Shown piece by piece: positions 8,863-16,849 of a stretch of DNA of 64,000 nt; within the stretch, counting starts at the first letter, position 1, and each line of letters starts with the position of its first letter. This DNA comes from Sorangium cellulosum So0157-2 (GTDB taxonomy: Bacteria > Myxococcota_A > Polyangia > Polyangiales > Polyangiaceae). The position numbers and the translations under genes were made by a program. Where the stretch lies: NCBI RefSeq assembly GCF_000418325.1, contig NC_021658.1, positions 2,542,001 through 2,606,000 of the forward strand, written 5' to 3'. Under the pieces are notes generated by a model. It was given only the letters and a program-made list of their open reading frames with translations. It did no database searches and was not told the origin of the DNA.

Positions 8863-10306
8863 TCATGGGCCCCCGCCCGAACCGCCGGCGCCGCCTGTGC
8901 CGCCGGTGGCTCCCGCACCGCCGGTAGCTCCCGCGCCACCGGTGCCCACATCGCCGCCTGCGCCGCCGGCGCCCATATCGCCGCCTGCGCCGCCTGCACC
9001 CGCATCTCCGCCTGCACCCGTAGCGCCGCCCGCGCCCGTAGCGCCGCCCGCGCCCGTAGCGCCGCCCGCGCCCGTAGCGCCGCCCGCGCCCGTAGCGCCG
9101 CCCGCGCCCGTAGCGCCGCCCGCGCCCGTAGCGCCGCCCGCGCCCGTAGCGCCGCCCGCGCCCGTAGCGCCGCCCGCGCCCGTAGCGCCGCCCGCGCCCG
9201 TAGCGCCGCCCGCGCCCGTAGCGCCGCCCGCGCCCGTAGCGCCGCCCGCGCCCGTAGCGCCGCCCGCGCCCGTAGCGCCGCCCGCGCCCGTAGCGCCGCC
9301 CGCGCCCGTAGCGCCGTACGCCGCCGGTGCCATTGCCTCCAGGGCCGTTGCCGCCCGCGCCGTTCGTCGGAGGATCCAGGATCGGGCCCGGGTTCAGCAC
9401 ACCCCCGCCCATCGCGGCGAGGTCATAGACGCGGTACGTCGCGAAGTAGACCCCCACCGGCTTGAGCACGACGCCAGAGCCGACCACGACGCCTCCTGCC
9501 GGACCGATTCCCAGGTTCCAGCCGCCGAGGCTGACGATATCCCAGGTGATCTTCTGGAACACGGGATAGGCGGAGATGCGCGCGTACGCCGCCGTCGGGA
9601 CGAAGTAGACCGAGCTCGCCTGAAGCGTGACGTTCTCGCTCACGCTGAATCCAACCGCCGCGGAGATGTCCGAGAGCGTTGGCGCGCAGCTGCCTGGTAG
9701 GCCCAGCGCAGCGCCGTTCGGGGGCGCGCCGTTTCCCGGCATGTTCCACGACGGTTGGCCGTTCGGGGGCATGCAGCCGCCTGGCATCCACCACGAGGGC
9801 TCGCAGTCTGTGGGGGAGCGGCTGCCCGGCGCGCCTGGCGCTCCAAGGCCGAACGGTGTGCCCGGCGCGGAGGGGGTGCCAGGCGCGCCCGGCGGGAACG
9901 GCGCGCCAGGGACGCCCGGCTGGCCACTGATGGGAGGTACTCCCGGAATGCCCGTCGTGCCCGTCACGGGCTGGGTGCTCGCGGGCGGGAAGGTGCCCGT
10001 CGCGGTCCCGGTGACGCTCACCGAGGGCTCGACGCTCGACGCCACGGCGAGCTCGAGCGTCCGCGGCCCGAACCCCTCCGACACGCTGAGCAGGTGGGCG
10101 GCATCCTCCCAGTGATACGTCTCCGGGAGCACCGTCACATTCGCGATGATCAGGCCGTGACAGAGGGCCTGGCGCGCCTCGCCGGTGCCGGCGCGCTCGC
10201 CGCCGCCGTCCGCGGGCTCCGGCGCCTCGCGCGGGCCCACGCAGGTGAGGGATGGAACGAGCGTCACCGCCATGGCGAGCGCAATCTTTACGTCGGGTGC
10301 AAACAT
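8863..10306 (-). CDS. Collagen-like lipoprotein with Gly-rich tail, apparent frameshift
   Basis: ATG at 10306 with GAGG upstream. The signal peptide MFAPDVKIALAMAVTLVPSL ends at a lipobox-like LTC. The middle has Gly-X-Pro triplets (GIPGVPPISGQPGVPGAPFPP and onward) and two CMPPNG/WMPGG-type repeats, then a folded region with hydrophobic strands (about 9400-9650). It enters GGNGPGGNGTGG and meets a long 18-bp repeat tract. In the reading frame so far the tract encodes Arg/Tyr (RYGRGR) and would run into the opposite gene. One frame over it encodes Gly/Ala/Thr (GATGAG) and ends properly at 8863. Removing one base near 9318 joins the halves, so I annotate the Gly-rich ending. Role unknown; probably a fibrous surface protein. 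Confidence 0.6.
9017..9316. repeat. Perfect 18-bp tandem array, 16.7 copies
   Basis: The plus-strand unit CCCGTAGCGCCGCCCGCG repeats 16 times without a mismatch from 9017 to 9304, plus a partial copy to 9316. It lies inside the collagen-like gene, encoding GAGGAT-type hexapeptides on the minus strand. Degenerate copies continue to about 8880. Perfect identity implies recent expansion, and copy number should vary between strains. Each step changes length by six residues without altering frame. Confidence 0.9.
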
Positions 10307-10718
10307 CCTTGAACCTCGGGGTGCCGTCAGAATCGCGATGAGCGAGCTACCCAGGCGTGGAGAGCTCCAGAGAACGATGGCCTCCGCGGCGCTCCTGCGC
10401 CGCGCGAGGCCGCTCCTCCGGAGACCGGTGATCACGGCGCAGACGCCGGCTCACGGAGCGCCGCATGCGCCCGGATCCCTGGAGAGCGAACCGCTCGATG
10501 AGCACAGGAGGCCTATGCGACGCTCCGCCATGCAAGAAGCGGGGAATGCCGGGTCGAGCTCGCATGTGGGCGCCGCCCCGAGATCCAGCGCATGCGCGGA
10601 ATTCGATGGACCGGCGCTTGCCGCCACCCCGCGCGCGTGACCGGCGCGCTCACGGGGGCCAGCGCGGCGCCGCCAGCGCACGATCCATGACCGCGCACGA
10701 GGTGCGAGCGAGGCGAGC
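10307..10718. other. Intergenic, no gene recognised
   Basis: Region between the divergent collagen-like lipoprotein and the first VCBS lipoprotein. Short frames exist on both strands, but none has a ribosome-binding site, a signal peptide or a recognisable motif. Presumably it carries the two divergent promoters. Confidence 0.5.
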
Positions 10719-11795
10719 ATGAGAGAGCCTGCTGCTGTCGTGAGGGCCGCTATCGTGGCCTGTGCGATCCTCACCCCCATCGCCTGCGCGCAAAGCGTCG
10801 ATCCGCAGCGCGAGGCGCCTGCCGCCGGGGGCTCCGGGGCGACCCACCACGCCGTGGCGCCGCGGGCCAACGGAGGTGGATGGCTGATCACCCAGGCGCT
10901 CGACTTCAACGCCGACGGTATGGCCGACGTGCTCTGGAACGACCCCGCGCGGAGCCTCGTCGCCATATGGTTGATGGAGGGGAACCGGCTGCTCGCGCCC
11001 GGGCCGCTCATCCCGGGGCCGGTCGGCGATCGCTGGTTCGCCAAGACGAGCGATTTCAACGCCGACGGCATGGGCGACGTGCTCTTTCGCCACGAAGAAC
11101 AGGGGGCGATGGCGGTATGGCTGATGGACGGAAGCCAGCTGCTCGCGCCGGGGCCGATCCTCCCGGGGCCGGGGGGCAGCGGCTGGTTCGCCAGGGCGAT
11201 CGACTACAACGCCGACAACATGGCGGACGTGCTCTGGAGCCACGCGGAACGGAGCGTGATGGCCGTGTGGCTGATGGAAGGCACCCGTTTGCTCACGCCG
11301 GGGCCGTTCATCCCCGGGCCTCTCGGCGACGGCTGGGACGTCGCCGCCGTGGGGGACTTCAACGCCGACGGCATGGCGGACGCCGTCTGGCGCCATGTCG
11401 AGCAGAACCTGATCGCGGTGTGGCTGATGGAAGGCACTCATCTGCTCGCGCCAGGGCCGCCGATCCCGGGGCCGATCGGCGATGGCTGGGTCATCGCCTG
11501 GGGCGCCGACTTCAACGGCGATGGCATGGCGGACGTGCTCTGGAACAACGCCGAGCAGAACCTGATGGCGGTGTGGCTGATGGAGGGGAGCCAGCTGCTC
11601 GCGCCGGGGCCGTTCCTCCCCGGGCCCGCCGGCGACCGCTGGGTGGCGCGCACCGCGGCCGACGTCAACCTCGACGGCATGGCCGACGTGGTCTGGCAGC
11701 GGGGCGAGGCGAGCGAGATGGCGGTGTGGCTGATGGAGGGGAGCCTGCTGCTCGCGCCGGGGCCGGTGATCCCCGGGCCCTACGATGGCGGCTGA
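10719..11795 (+). CDS. VCBS/FG-GAP-repeat lipoprotein, tandem copy 1
   Basis: 358 residues. The signal peptide (MREPAAVVRAAIVACAIL) ends in the lipobox TPIAC. After a short linker come six repeats of about 50 residues, each starting with a calcium-binding loop of the type DFNADGMADVLW and continuing AVWLMEGxxLLAPGPxIPGP. This is the VCBS/FG-GAP beta-propeller repeat (integrin-alpha-like); six or seven such repeats make one propeller. It is likely surface-anchored and involved in adhesion or carbohydrate contact, by family analogy only. First of three adjacent same-strand paralogues. Confidence 0.8.
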   Translation: MREPAAVVRAAIVACAILTPIACAQSVDPQREAPAAGGSGATHHAVAPRANGGGWLITQALDFNADGMADVLWNDPARSLVAIWLMEGNRLLAPGPLIPGPVGDRWFAKTSDFNADGMGDVLFRHEEQGAMAVWLMDGSQLLAPGPILPGPGGSGWFARAIDYNADNMADVLWSHAERSVMAVWLMEGTRLLTPGPFIPGPLGDGWDVAAVGDFNADGMADAVWRHVEQNLIAVWLMEGTHLLAPGPPIPGPIGDGWVIAWGADFNGDGMADVLWNNAEQNLMAVWLMEGSQLLAPGPFLPGPAGDRWVARTAADVNLDGMADVVWQRGEASEMAVWLMEGSLLLAPGPVIPGPYDGG

Positions 11796-11830
11796 TCGCG
11801 ACGCATGCGCCGGTGACAGAAGGGGTGCGT

Positions 11831-12910
11831 ATGCGAGGCCTCATGAGGGTGCTGGAGCGTCTGGCTGCCGCCTCTGGGGTCCTCGTCGCGCTGGGCTGCG
11901 CGCAGGACGCCGGCCAGCGAGACCGAGGGCCGAGCACCCTGGAGCCCTCGGGAGCGTCGCTCGGCGCCGCGGCTCAGCGCGTGAACGGCAGCGCATGGAA
12001 GGCCGTGCAGGGGGCCGACTTCAACCTCGACGGCATGTCCGACGTGCTCTGGGGCGACGAAGAGCAGAACCTGATGGCGGTGTGGCTGATGGAGGGAACT
12101 CGGCTGCTCGCACCGGGCCCATCCATCCCGGGGCCGCTCGGCGAGGGCTGGGTCGCCGCCGCGGCTGCTGACTTCAACCACGACGGCATGGCGGACGTGC
12201 TGTGGAACAACCCCGAGCAGAACCTGGCGGCGGTGTGGCTGATGGAGGGAACTCGGCTGCTCGCGCCGGGCCCATTCATCCCGGGGCCGATCGGCGACGG
12301 CTGGGTCGTGCCCTCGGCGGCCGACTTCAACCACGACGGCATGGCGGACGTGCTGTGGAACAACCCCGAGCAGAACCTGGCGACGGTGTGGCTGATGGAG
12401 GGAACTCGGCTGCTCGCGCCGGGCCCGTTCATCCCGGGGCCGATCGGCGACGGCTGGGTCGTCGTCCCGAACCTGACCGACCACGGCCGCGACAGCATGG
12501 CCGATGTGGTCTGGAACAACCCCGAACAGAACCTGATGGCGGTCTGGTTGATGGAAGGAACCCACCTGCTCGCGCCTGGGCCGCTCATCCCCGGTCCGGC
12601 CGGCGACGGCTGGAAGGCGCTCGCGGTCGGCGACGCCAACTTCGACGGGATGGGGGATGTCGTCTGGGACCATCCGGAGCGGAACCTGACGGCGGTGTGG
12701 TTGATGGAGGGAAGTCAGCTGCTCGCGCCGGGGCCGGTGATCCCGGGGCCCGCCGGCGATGGCTGGATCGTCGTCGCGGCGAACGACTTCAACGGCGACG
12801 GCGACGCGGACGTGCTCTGGACGAGCGCCGAGCAGGGCCTCATGGCCATCTGGCTGATAACGGGGGGCTGGCTGCTCACGCCGGGGCCGGTGATCCCGGG
12901 ACCTCAGTGA
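11831..12910 (+). CDS. VCBS/FG-GAP-repeat lipoprotein, tandem copy 2
   Basis: 359 residues from the ATG at 11831 (AAGGGG upstream). The lipobox is LVALGC, followed by AQDAG. Six repeats of 51 residues follow; repeats two and three (ADFNHDGMADVLWNNPEQ) are almost identical at DNA level. Repeat four (DHGRDSMADVVW) has a degenerate calcium loop and repeat six is DFNGDGDADVLW. The signal peptide (VLERLAAASGVLVALGC) is shared with copy 3 but not copy 1, so copies 2 and 3 are the most recent duplication. The 35-base gap to copy 1 suggests co-transcription. Confidence 0.8.
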   Translation: MRGLMRVLERLAAASGVLVALGCAQDAGQRDRGPSTLEPSGASLGAAAQRVNGSAWKAVQGADFNLDGMSDVLWGDEEQNLMAVWLMEGTRLLAPGPSIPGPLGEGWVAAAAADFNHDGMADVLWNNPEQNLAAVWLMEGTRLLAPGPFIPGPIGDGWVVPSAADFNHDGMADVLWNNPEQNLATVWLMEGTRLLAPGPFIPGPIGDGWVVVPNLTDHGRDSMADVVWNNPEQNLMAVWLMEGTHLLAPGPLIPGPAGDGWKALAVGDANFDGMGDVVWDHPERNLTAVWLMEGSQLLAPGPVIPGPAGDGWIVVAANDFNGDGDADVLWTSAEQGLMAIWLITGGWLLTPGPVIPGPQ

Positions 12911-12955
12911 CGGCGGTTGATCGCGGCGCCTGGGCAAGCAACAGGAGAGATACGT

Positions 12956-14191
12956 ATGCGAGGCCTCATGGTGGTGCTGGAGCGCCTGGCTGCCGCCTCT
13001 GGGGTCCTCGTCGCGCTGGGCTGCGCGCAGGATGCCGGCCCGCGAGATCGAGGGCTGCGCACCCTGGACCCCCCGGGAGCGCCGATGGGCGCCGCGGTTC
13101 AGCGCGCGAACGGCAGCGCTTGGAAGGTCATCCAGGGAGCCGACTTCAACCTCGACGGCATGGCGGACGTGCTCTGGAACGATCCGGAACAGAACCTGAT
13201 GGCGGTGTGGTTGATGGAGGGGAGCCAGCTGCTCGCCCCGGGCCCGTCCATCCCGGGGCCGCTCGGCGACGGCTGGATCGCGGCCTCGGCGGCCGACTTC
13301 AACCTCGACGGCATGGCGGACGTGCTCTGGAACGAGCCGGAACAGAACCTGATGGCGGTGTGGTTGATGGGGGGGAGCCAGCTGCTCGCCCCGGGCCCGT
13401 CCATCCCGGGGCCGCTCGGCGACGGCTGGATCGCGGCCTCGGCGGCCGACTTCAACCTCGACGGCATGGCGGACGTGCTCTGGAACGATCCGGAACAGAA
13501 CCTGATGACGGTGTGGTTGATGGACGGAACTCGGCTGCTCGCGCCGGGCCCGGTGATCCCGGGGCCGCTCGGCGGCGGCTGGGTCGCCGTCCAGAACCTG
13601 TTCGACCTCAACCGCGACAACATGGCCGATGTGGTCTGGAATAATCCGGAACGGAACCTGATGGCGGTGTGGCTGATGGAGGGAACTCGGCTGCTCGCGC
13701 CCGGGCCGTCCATCCCGGGACCGGCCGGCGACGGCTGGAAGGCGGTCGCGGTCGGGGACGCCAATTTCGACGGGATGGGGGATGTTGTCTGGAACAATCC
13801 GGAGCAGAACCTGATGGCCGTCTGGTTGATGGAGGGCAGCCAGCTTCTGGCGCCCGGGCCGGTGATCCCGGGGCCGCTCGGCGACGGCTGGATCGTCGTC
13901 ACGGCGAACGACTTCAGCGGCGACGGCGAGGCGGACGTGCTCTGGACCAACGGTGAGCAGGGTCTCATGGCCATCTGGCTGATGGACGGGAGCCGGCTGC
14001 TCGCGCCGGGGCCGGTGATCCCGGGGCCGCTCGGCGAAGGCTGGGCCGTGCGCACCGCCGGCGATACCAACTTCGACAGCTTGGCGGACGCGATGTGGCA
14101 GGCCGACGGGACGAACCTGATGGCCGTCTGGCTGATGGAGGGGAGCCGGCTGCTCGCGCCGGGGCCGGTGATCCCCGGGCCCAGCCCTTAA
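12956..14191 (+). CDS. VCBS/FG-GAP-repeat lipoprotein, tandem copy 3
   Basis: 411 residues from the ATG at 12956 with AGGAGA seven bases upstream; an upstream in-frame Met at 12917 lacks such a site. The signal peptide and lipobox (LVALGC) are nearly identical to copy 2. Seven repeats follow. The first three are close to identical over about 150 bases each (DFNLDGMADVLWN), while the last (NFDSLADAMWQ) is degenerate. Seven repeats would close a seven-bladed propeller. The order of diverged repeats (four: NRDNMADVVW; five: NFDGMGDVVW; six: DGEADVLW) parallels copy 2, showing that whole-gene duplication was followed by repeat gain. Confidence 0.8.
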   Translation: MRGLMVVLERLAAASGVLVALGCAQDAGPRDRGLRTLDPPGAPMGAAVQRANGSAWKVIQGADFNLDGMADVLWNDPEQNLMAVWLMEGSQLLAPGPSIPGPLGDGWIAASAADFNLDGMADVLWNEPEQNLMAVWLMGGSQLLAPGPSIPGPLGDGWIAASAADFNLDGMADVLWNDPEQNLMTVWLMDGTRLLAPGPVIPGPLGGGWVAVQNLFDLNRDNMADVVWNNPERNLMAVWLMEGTRLLAPGPSIPGPAGDGWKAVAVGDANFDGMGDVVWNNPEQNLMAVWLMEGSQLLAPGPVIPGPLGDGWIVVTANDFSGDGEADVLWTNGEQGLMAIWLMDGSRLLAPGPVIPGPLGEGWAVRTAGDTNFDSLADAMWQADGTNLMAVWLMEGSRLLAPGPVIPGPSP

Positions 14192-14404
14192 ACTGGCTGA
14201 TGTCGAACGATTTGCGGCCGTCAAGAGATCATCAAGGCAGAGGGCGCTCGCGGGCCGGTCCGCGGCGGGAGGCCTGACGCGACCGGGTGTCCTGAACAAC
14301 GCGGTCTTTACGCCCTGACGGCGCGCCTTGAGGGGATCCTGACGCGGCGCGAGCTAGCTTGTCATCGCGCAGGGTCGATGGACCGCCAGCCAGGGAGCAC
14401 CGTC

Positions 14405-14812
14405 ATGAAGCCGCCGACCACCTCCGCCTCCGCCCCGTACAGGATGCGCACAGGAGATGACCCCTCGACCTCCGGGGAGCGCGCTCGGACCGACGTGGAC
14501 CTCGCCGCCGTCCTCGGGCTCGCGTGGCTCGCCTGCCTGCTCACGACCCTCTCGGCGATCTCGCGCGGCGAGGCGTTCGGGGGCGCGACCACGGTGGCCG
14601 CACTCATCGTGATCCTCGTTCCGTACCTGCTGCAGGGCTGGCTGAGGTCGCTGAGCGCGTCGGGCGCCCGGCGGCGCCGTGAGCGCGCCCGGGCGCGAGG
14701 CGGCGGCCGGCGGGACGCGGGGGCGCGCCGCCTCATCGCTCCCCGCGCGCCCCGTCGCTCGCTCGAGCACGCCGGGCAGAGGCCGAGACGCGCGGTCTCG
14801 CCGTCTCCTTGA
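14405..14812 (+). CDS. Small two-helix membrane protein
   Basis: 135 residues from the ATG at 14405 with AGGGAG eight bases upstream; an in-frame Met at 14378 is less well placed. Two hydrophobic segments are clear (AAVLGLAWLACLLTTL and TTVAALIVILVPYLLQGW), flanked by a polar N-terminus and a strongly Arg-rich tail, so the C-terminus is probably cytoplasmic and may bind nucleic acid or lipid headgroups. No family is recognised. It ends just before the kdp control region, so it could be transcribed into kdp, but the gap of about 120 bases with repeats argues for a separate kdp promoter. Confidence 0.6.
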   Translation: MKPPTTSASAPYRMRTGDDPSTSGERARTDVDLAAVLGLAWLACLLTTLSAISRGEAFGGATTVAALIVILVPYLLQGWLRSLSASGARRRRERARARGGGRRDAGARRLIAPRAPRRSLEHAGQRPRRAVSPSP

Positions 14813-14819
14813 TACTTCC

Positions 14820-14858
14820 TTGACGTCGCGCCTCCCCGGTTTGACGTCCCCTTGACCC
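14820..14858 (+). promoter_or_regulatory. Phased direct repeats upstream of kdp, candidate KdpE boxes
   Basis: TTGACGTC occurs at 14820 and again at 14841, and the related TTGACCCG at 14852. The spacings of 21 and 11 bases place all three on one face of the helix, as OmpR-family regulators such as KdpE require. The repeats lie about 75-110 bases before the first kdp ORF. No good minus-10 is obvious apart from a weak TACGTT at about 14869. Confidence 0.45.
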
Positions 14859-14931
14859 GCGGCGGGCTACGTTCTGTCCCGCTCGGCCGGCGCAGGCGCC
14901 GCGGCGCACGGCAGCTGCCGATGAGGTCGCC

Positions 14932-15012
14932 ATGGACATGGTCTACCTGGGATTGACGATCCTCTGTTTCTCGCTGTTTGCAGGGCTCATCCGGCTCTGT
15001 GAAAGGGTCTGA
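14932..15012 (+). CDS. 26-residue membrane peptide heading the kdp operon
   Basis: ATG at 14932, stop at 15010-15012, five bases before kdpF. The peptide begins [19 protein letters not shown] and ends in RLCERV: one transmembrane helix with a short charged tail. Small ORFs of this shape often precede kdpF in proteobacterial kdp operons. Whether it is a Kdp subunit, a leader peptide or an assembly factor is not known to me. Confidence 0.65.
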   Translation: MDMVYLGLTILCFSLFAGLIRLCERV

Positions 15013-15017
15013 GCGCC

Positions 15018-15110
15018 ATGACCGCGTTCACCTGGATCTCGGGCGTCCTCGCCCTCGGTCTCCTCCTCTACCTGATCTTCGCCCTCCTCAAGCCGGAGAG
15101 CCTATCATGA
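15018..15110 (+). CDS. kdpF: Potassium-transporting ATPase subunit KdpF
   Basis: 30 residues, ATG at 15018. It begins [20 protein letters not shown] and ends with [10 protein letters not shown], the conserved KdpF tail (single helix followed by LL-x-PE-x-F/L). KdpF is a small stabilising subunit at the KdpA/lipid interface. Its stop overlaps the kdpA start (ATGA), showing translational coupling. Confidence 0.9.
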   Translation: MTAFTWISGVLALGLLLYLIFALLKPESLS

Positions 15111-16849
15111 CCGCCAGCAACGCGCTGGAACCAGCGCTCTACCTGGCCGTCCTCCTCGGCCTCTCCGTCCCGCTCGGCGCCTATATGGCGCGGGTCTACC
15201 AGGGCGAGCGCGGAATGATGGCAATGGTCCTCGGGCCCGTCGAACGGCTCATCTACCGCGCCGCGGGTGTGCGCGCCGACCAGGAGATGCGCTGGCAGGA
15301 TTACGCTTTCGCGGTGCTCGCGTTCAACCTGGCCGGGCTCATCGTCCTCTATGCCCTCCAGCGGCTGCAAGGCGTCCTGCCCCTGAACCCCGAGGGCATG
15401 GCCGCCGTCCCGCCCGAGCTCGCCTTCAACACCGCCGTGAGCTTCGCCTCCAACACGAACTGGCAGGCGTACGGCGGCGAGTCGACGCTCAGCCACCTGA
15501 CGCAGATGGCCGGGCTCGCGGTGCAGAACTTCGTGTCCGCCGCGACCGGAATGGCCGTCCTCGTCGCGCTGATCCGCGGGATCACGCGGAAGACCGCGGA
15601 TACCGTCGGGAGCTTCTGGGTCGATCTCGTCCGGAGCACCCTCTACGTCCTCCTGCCGCTCTCGCTCCTGCTCGCCCTCCTCCTCGTGTCCCAGGGCGTC
15701 GTGCAGGGCTTCGGCGGACACCAGAGCGCGTCGCTGCTCCAGGCCGTCAAGGACCAGAACGGCGACGCGGTCGTTCATCAGGTGATCCCGATGGGGCCCG
15801 CGGCCTCGCAGATCGCCATCAAGCAGCTCGGGACCAACGGCGGCGGGTTCTTCAACGCGAACTCGGCGCACCCGCTCGAGAACCCGACGGCCCTCTCGAA
15901 CTTCCTCGAGATGCTCGCGATCCTGCTCATCCCCGCCGCGCTCTGCCACACGTTCGGCCGGATGGTCGGCGACAGGCGCCAGGGCTGGGCCGTGCTCGCC
16001 GCGATGACGGCCATCTTCGCGGTCCTCCTCGTCGTCTGCGTCGCCTCGGAGCAGGCGGGCAACCCGGCCCTCTCCCGCCTGGGCGTCGACCAGGCGGCGA
16101 GCGCGCTGCAGGCGGGCGGCAACATGGAAGGGAAGGAGGCGCGCTTCGGCATCACGAGCTCCGCCCTCTGGGCGACCGCCACCACGGCGGCCTCGAACGG
16201 CTCGGTCAACGCGATGCACGACTCCTTCACGCCCCTCGGCGGGCTCGTGCCCCTCTGGCTCATGCAGCTCGGCGAGGTGGTCTTCGGCGGGGTGGGCTCC
16301 GGCCTCTACGGCATGCTGATGTTCGTCGTCATCGCCGTCTTCGTGGCCGGCCTGATGGTGGGGCGCACGCCGGAGTACCTCGGCAAGAAGATCGAGGCGT
16401 TCGAGATGAAGATGGCGTCCCTGGTCGTGCTCTTCCCGGCGATCACGGTCCTCGCCGGCGCCGCCGTCGGCGTGATGACCGAGGCAGGGCGGAAGGGCGT
16501 GTTCAACCCGGGTCCGCACGGGTTCAGCGAGGTGCTCTACGCGTTCTCGTCCGGCGCCAACAACAACGGCAGCGCCTTCGGCGGTCTCGGCGCGAACAGC
16601 CCCTTCTACAACACCGCCATCGGCGTCGCGATGCTCATCGGCCGCTACGCGGTGATCGTCCCCGTGCTCGCGCTCGCGGGCTCGCTCGCCCGGAAGAAGC
16701 TCGTCCCGGCCGGCCCGGGCACGCTGCCCACGCACACGCCGCTCTTCGTCGCGCTCCTGACAGGCACCGTGCTGCTCGTCGGAGCGCTCACGTTCGTGCC
16801 CGCGCTCGCGCTCGGGCCGATCGTCGAGCACCTGGAGATGACGCGATGA
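15107..16849 (+). CDS. kdpA: Potassium-transporting ATPase channel-like subunit KdpA
   Basis: 580 residues, ATG at 15107 overlapping kdpF. KdpA is the SKT-type potassium channel subunit of the KdpFABC pump. Visible filter-loop segments include [19 protein letters not shown] (first pore loop), [19 protein letters not shown] and [14 protein letters not shown]; these carry the glycines that line the selectivity filter. About ten hydrophobic helices are spread between. Length is close to the E. coli protein (557). It overlaps kdpB by four bases (ATGA), so the whole kdpFABC set is tightly coupled. No defect is seen. Confidence 0.97.
   Translation: MTASNALEPALYLAVLLGLSVPLGAYMARVYQGERGMMAMVLGPVERLIYRAAGVRADQEMRWQDYAFAVLAFNLAGLIVLYALQRLQGVLPLNPEGMAAVPPELAFNTAVSFASNTNWQAYGGESTLSHLTQMAGLAVQNFVSAATGMAVLVALIRGITRKTADTVGSFWVDLVRSTLYVLLPLSLLLALLLVSQGVVQGFGGHQSASLLQAVKDQNGDAVVHQVIPMGPAASQIAIKQLGTNGGGFFNANSAHPLENPTALSNFLEMLAILLIPAALCHTFGRMVGDRRQGWAVLAAMTAIFAVLLVVCVASEQAGNPALSRLGVDQAASALQAGGNMEGKEARFGITSSALWATATTAASNGSVNAMHDSFTPLGGLVPLWLMQLGEVVFGGVGSGLYGMLMFVVIAVFVAGLMVGRTPEYLGKKIEAFEMKMASLVVLFPAITVLAGAAVGVMTEAGRKGVFNPGPHGFSEVLYAFSSGANNNGSAFGGLGANSPFYNTAIGVAMLIGRYAVIVPVLALAGSLARKKLVPAGPGTLPTHTPLFVALLTGTVLLVGALTFVPALALGPIVEHLEMTR

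Noticed and set aside
9017..9316. Possible CRISPR-like array
   Set aside because: Units are 18 bp, contiguous, without spacers and within a coding frame.
8672..9333. Arg/Tyr-rich continuation (RYGRGR) of the collagen-like gene
   Set aside because: It overruns the convergent CBM21 gene and has implausible composition; the neighbouring Gly-rich frame ends in the intergenic gap.
11780..14299. Very long minus-strand open frames over the VCBS genes
   Set aside because: They are antisense to repeats with fixed codon composition; the protein is His/Arg/Pro-rich with no signals, while the plus strand gives lipoproteins with clear calcium loops.
15068..16831. Long minus-strand frame over kdpA
   Set aside because: It mirrors GC-biased third positions of kdpA and encodes Arg/Glu/Asp/His-rich low-complexity sequence with no motif.
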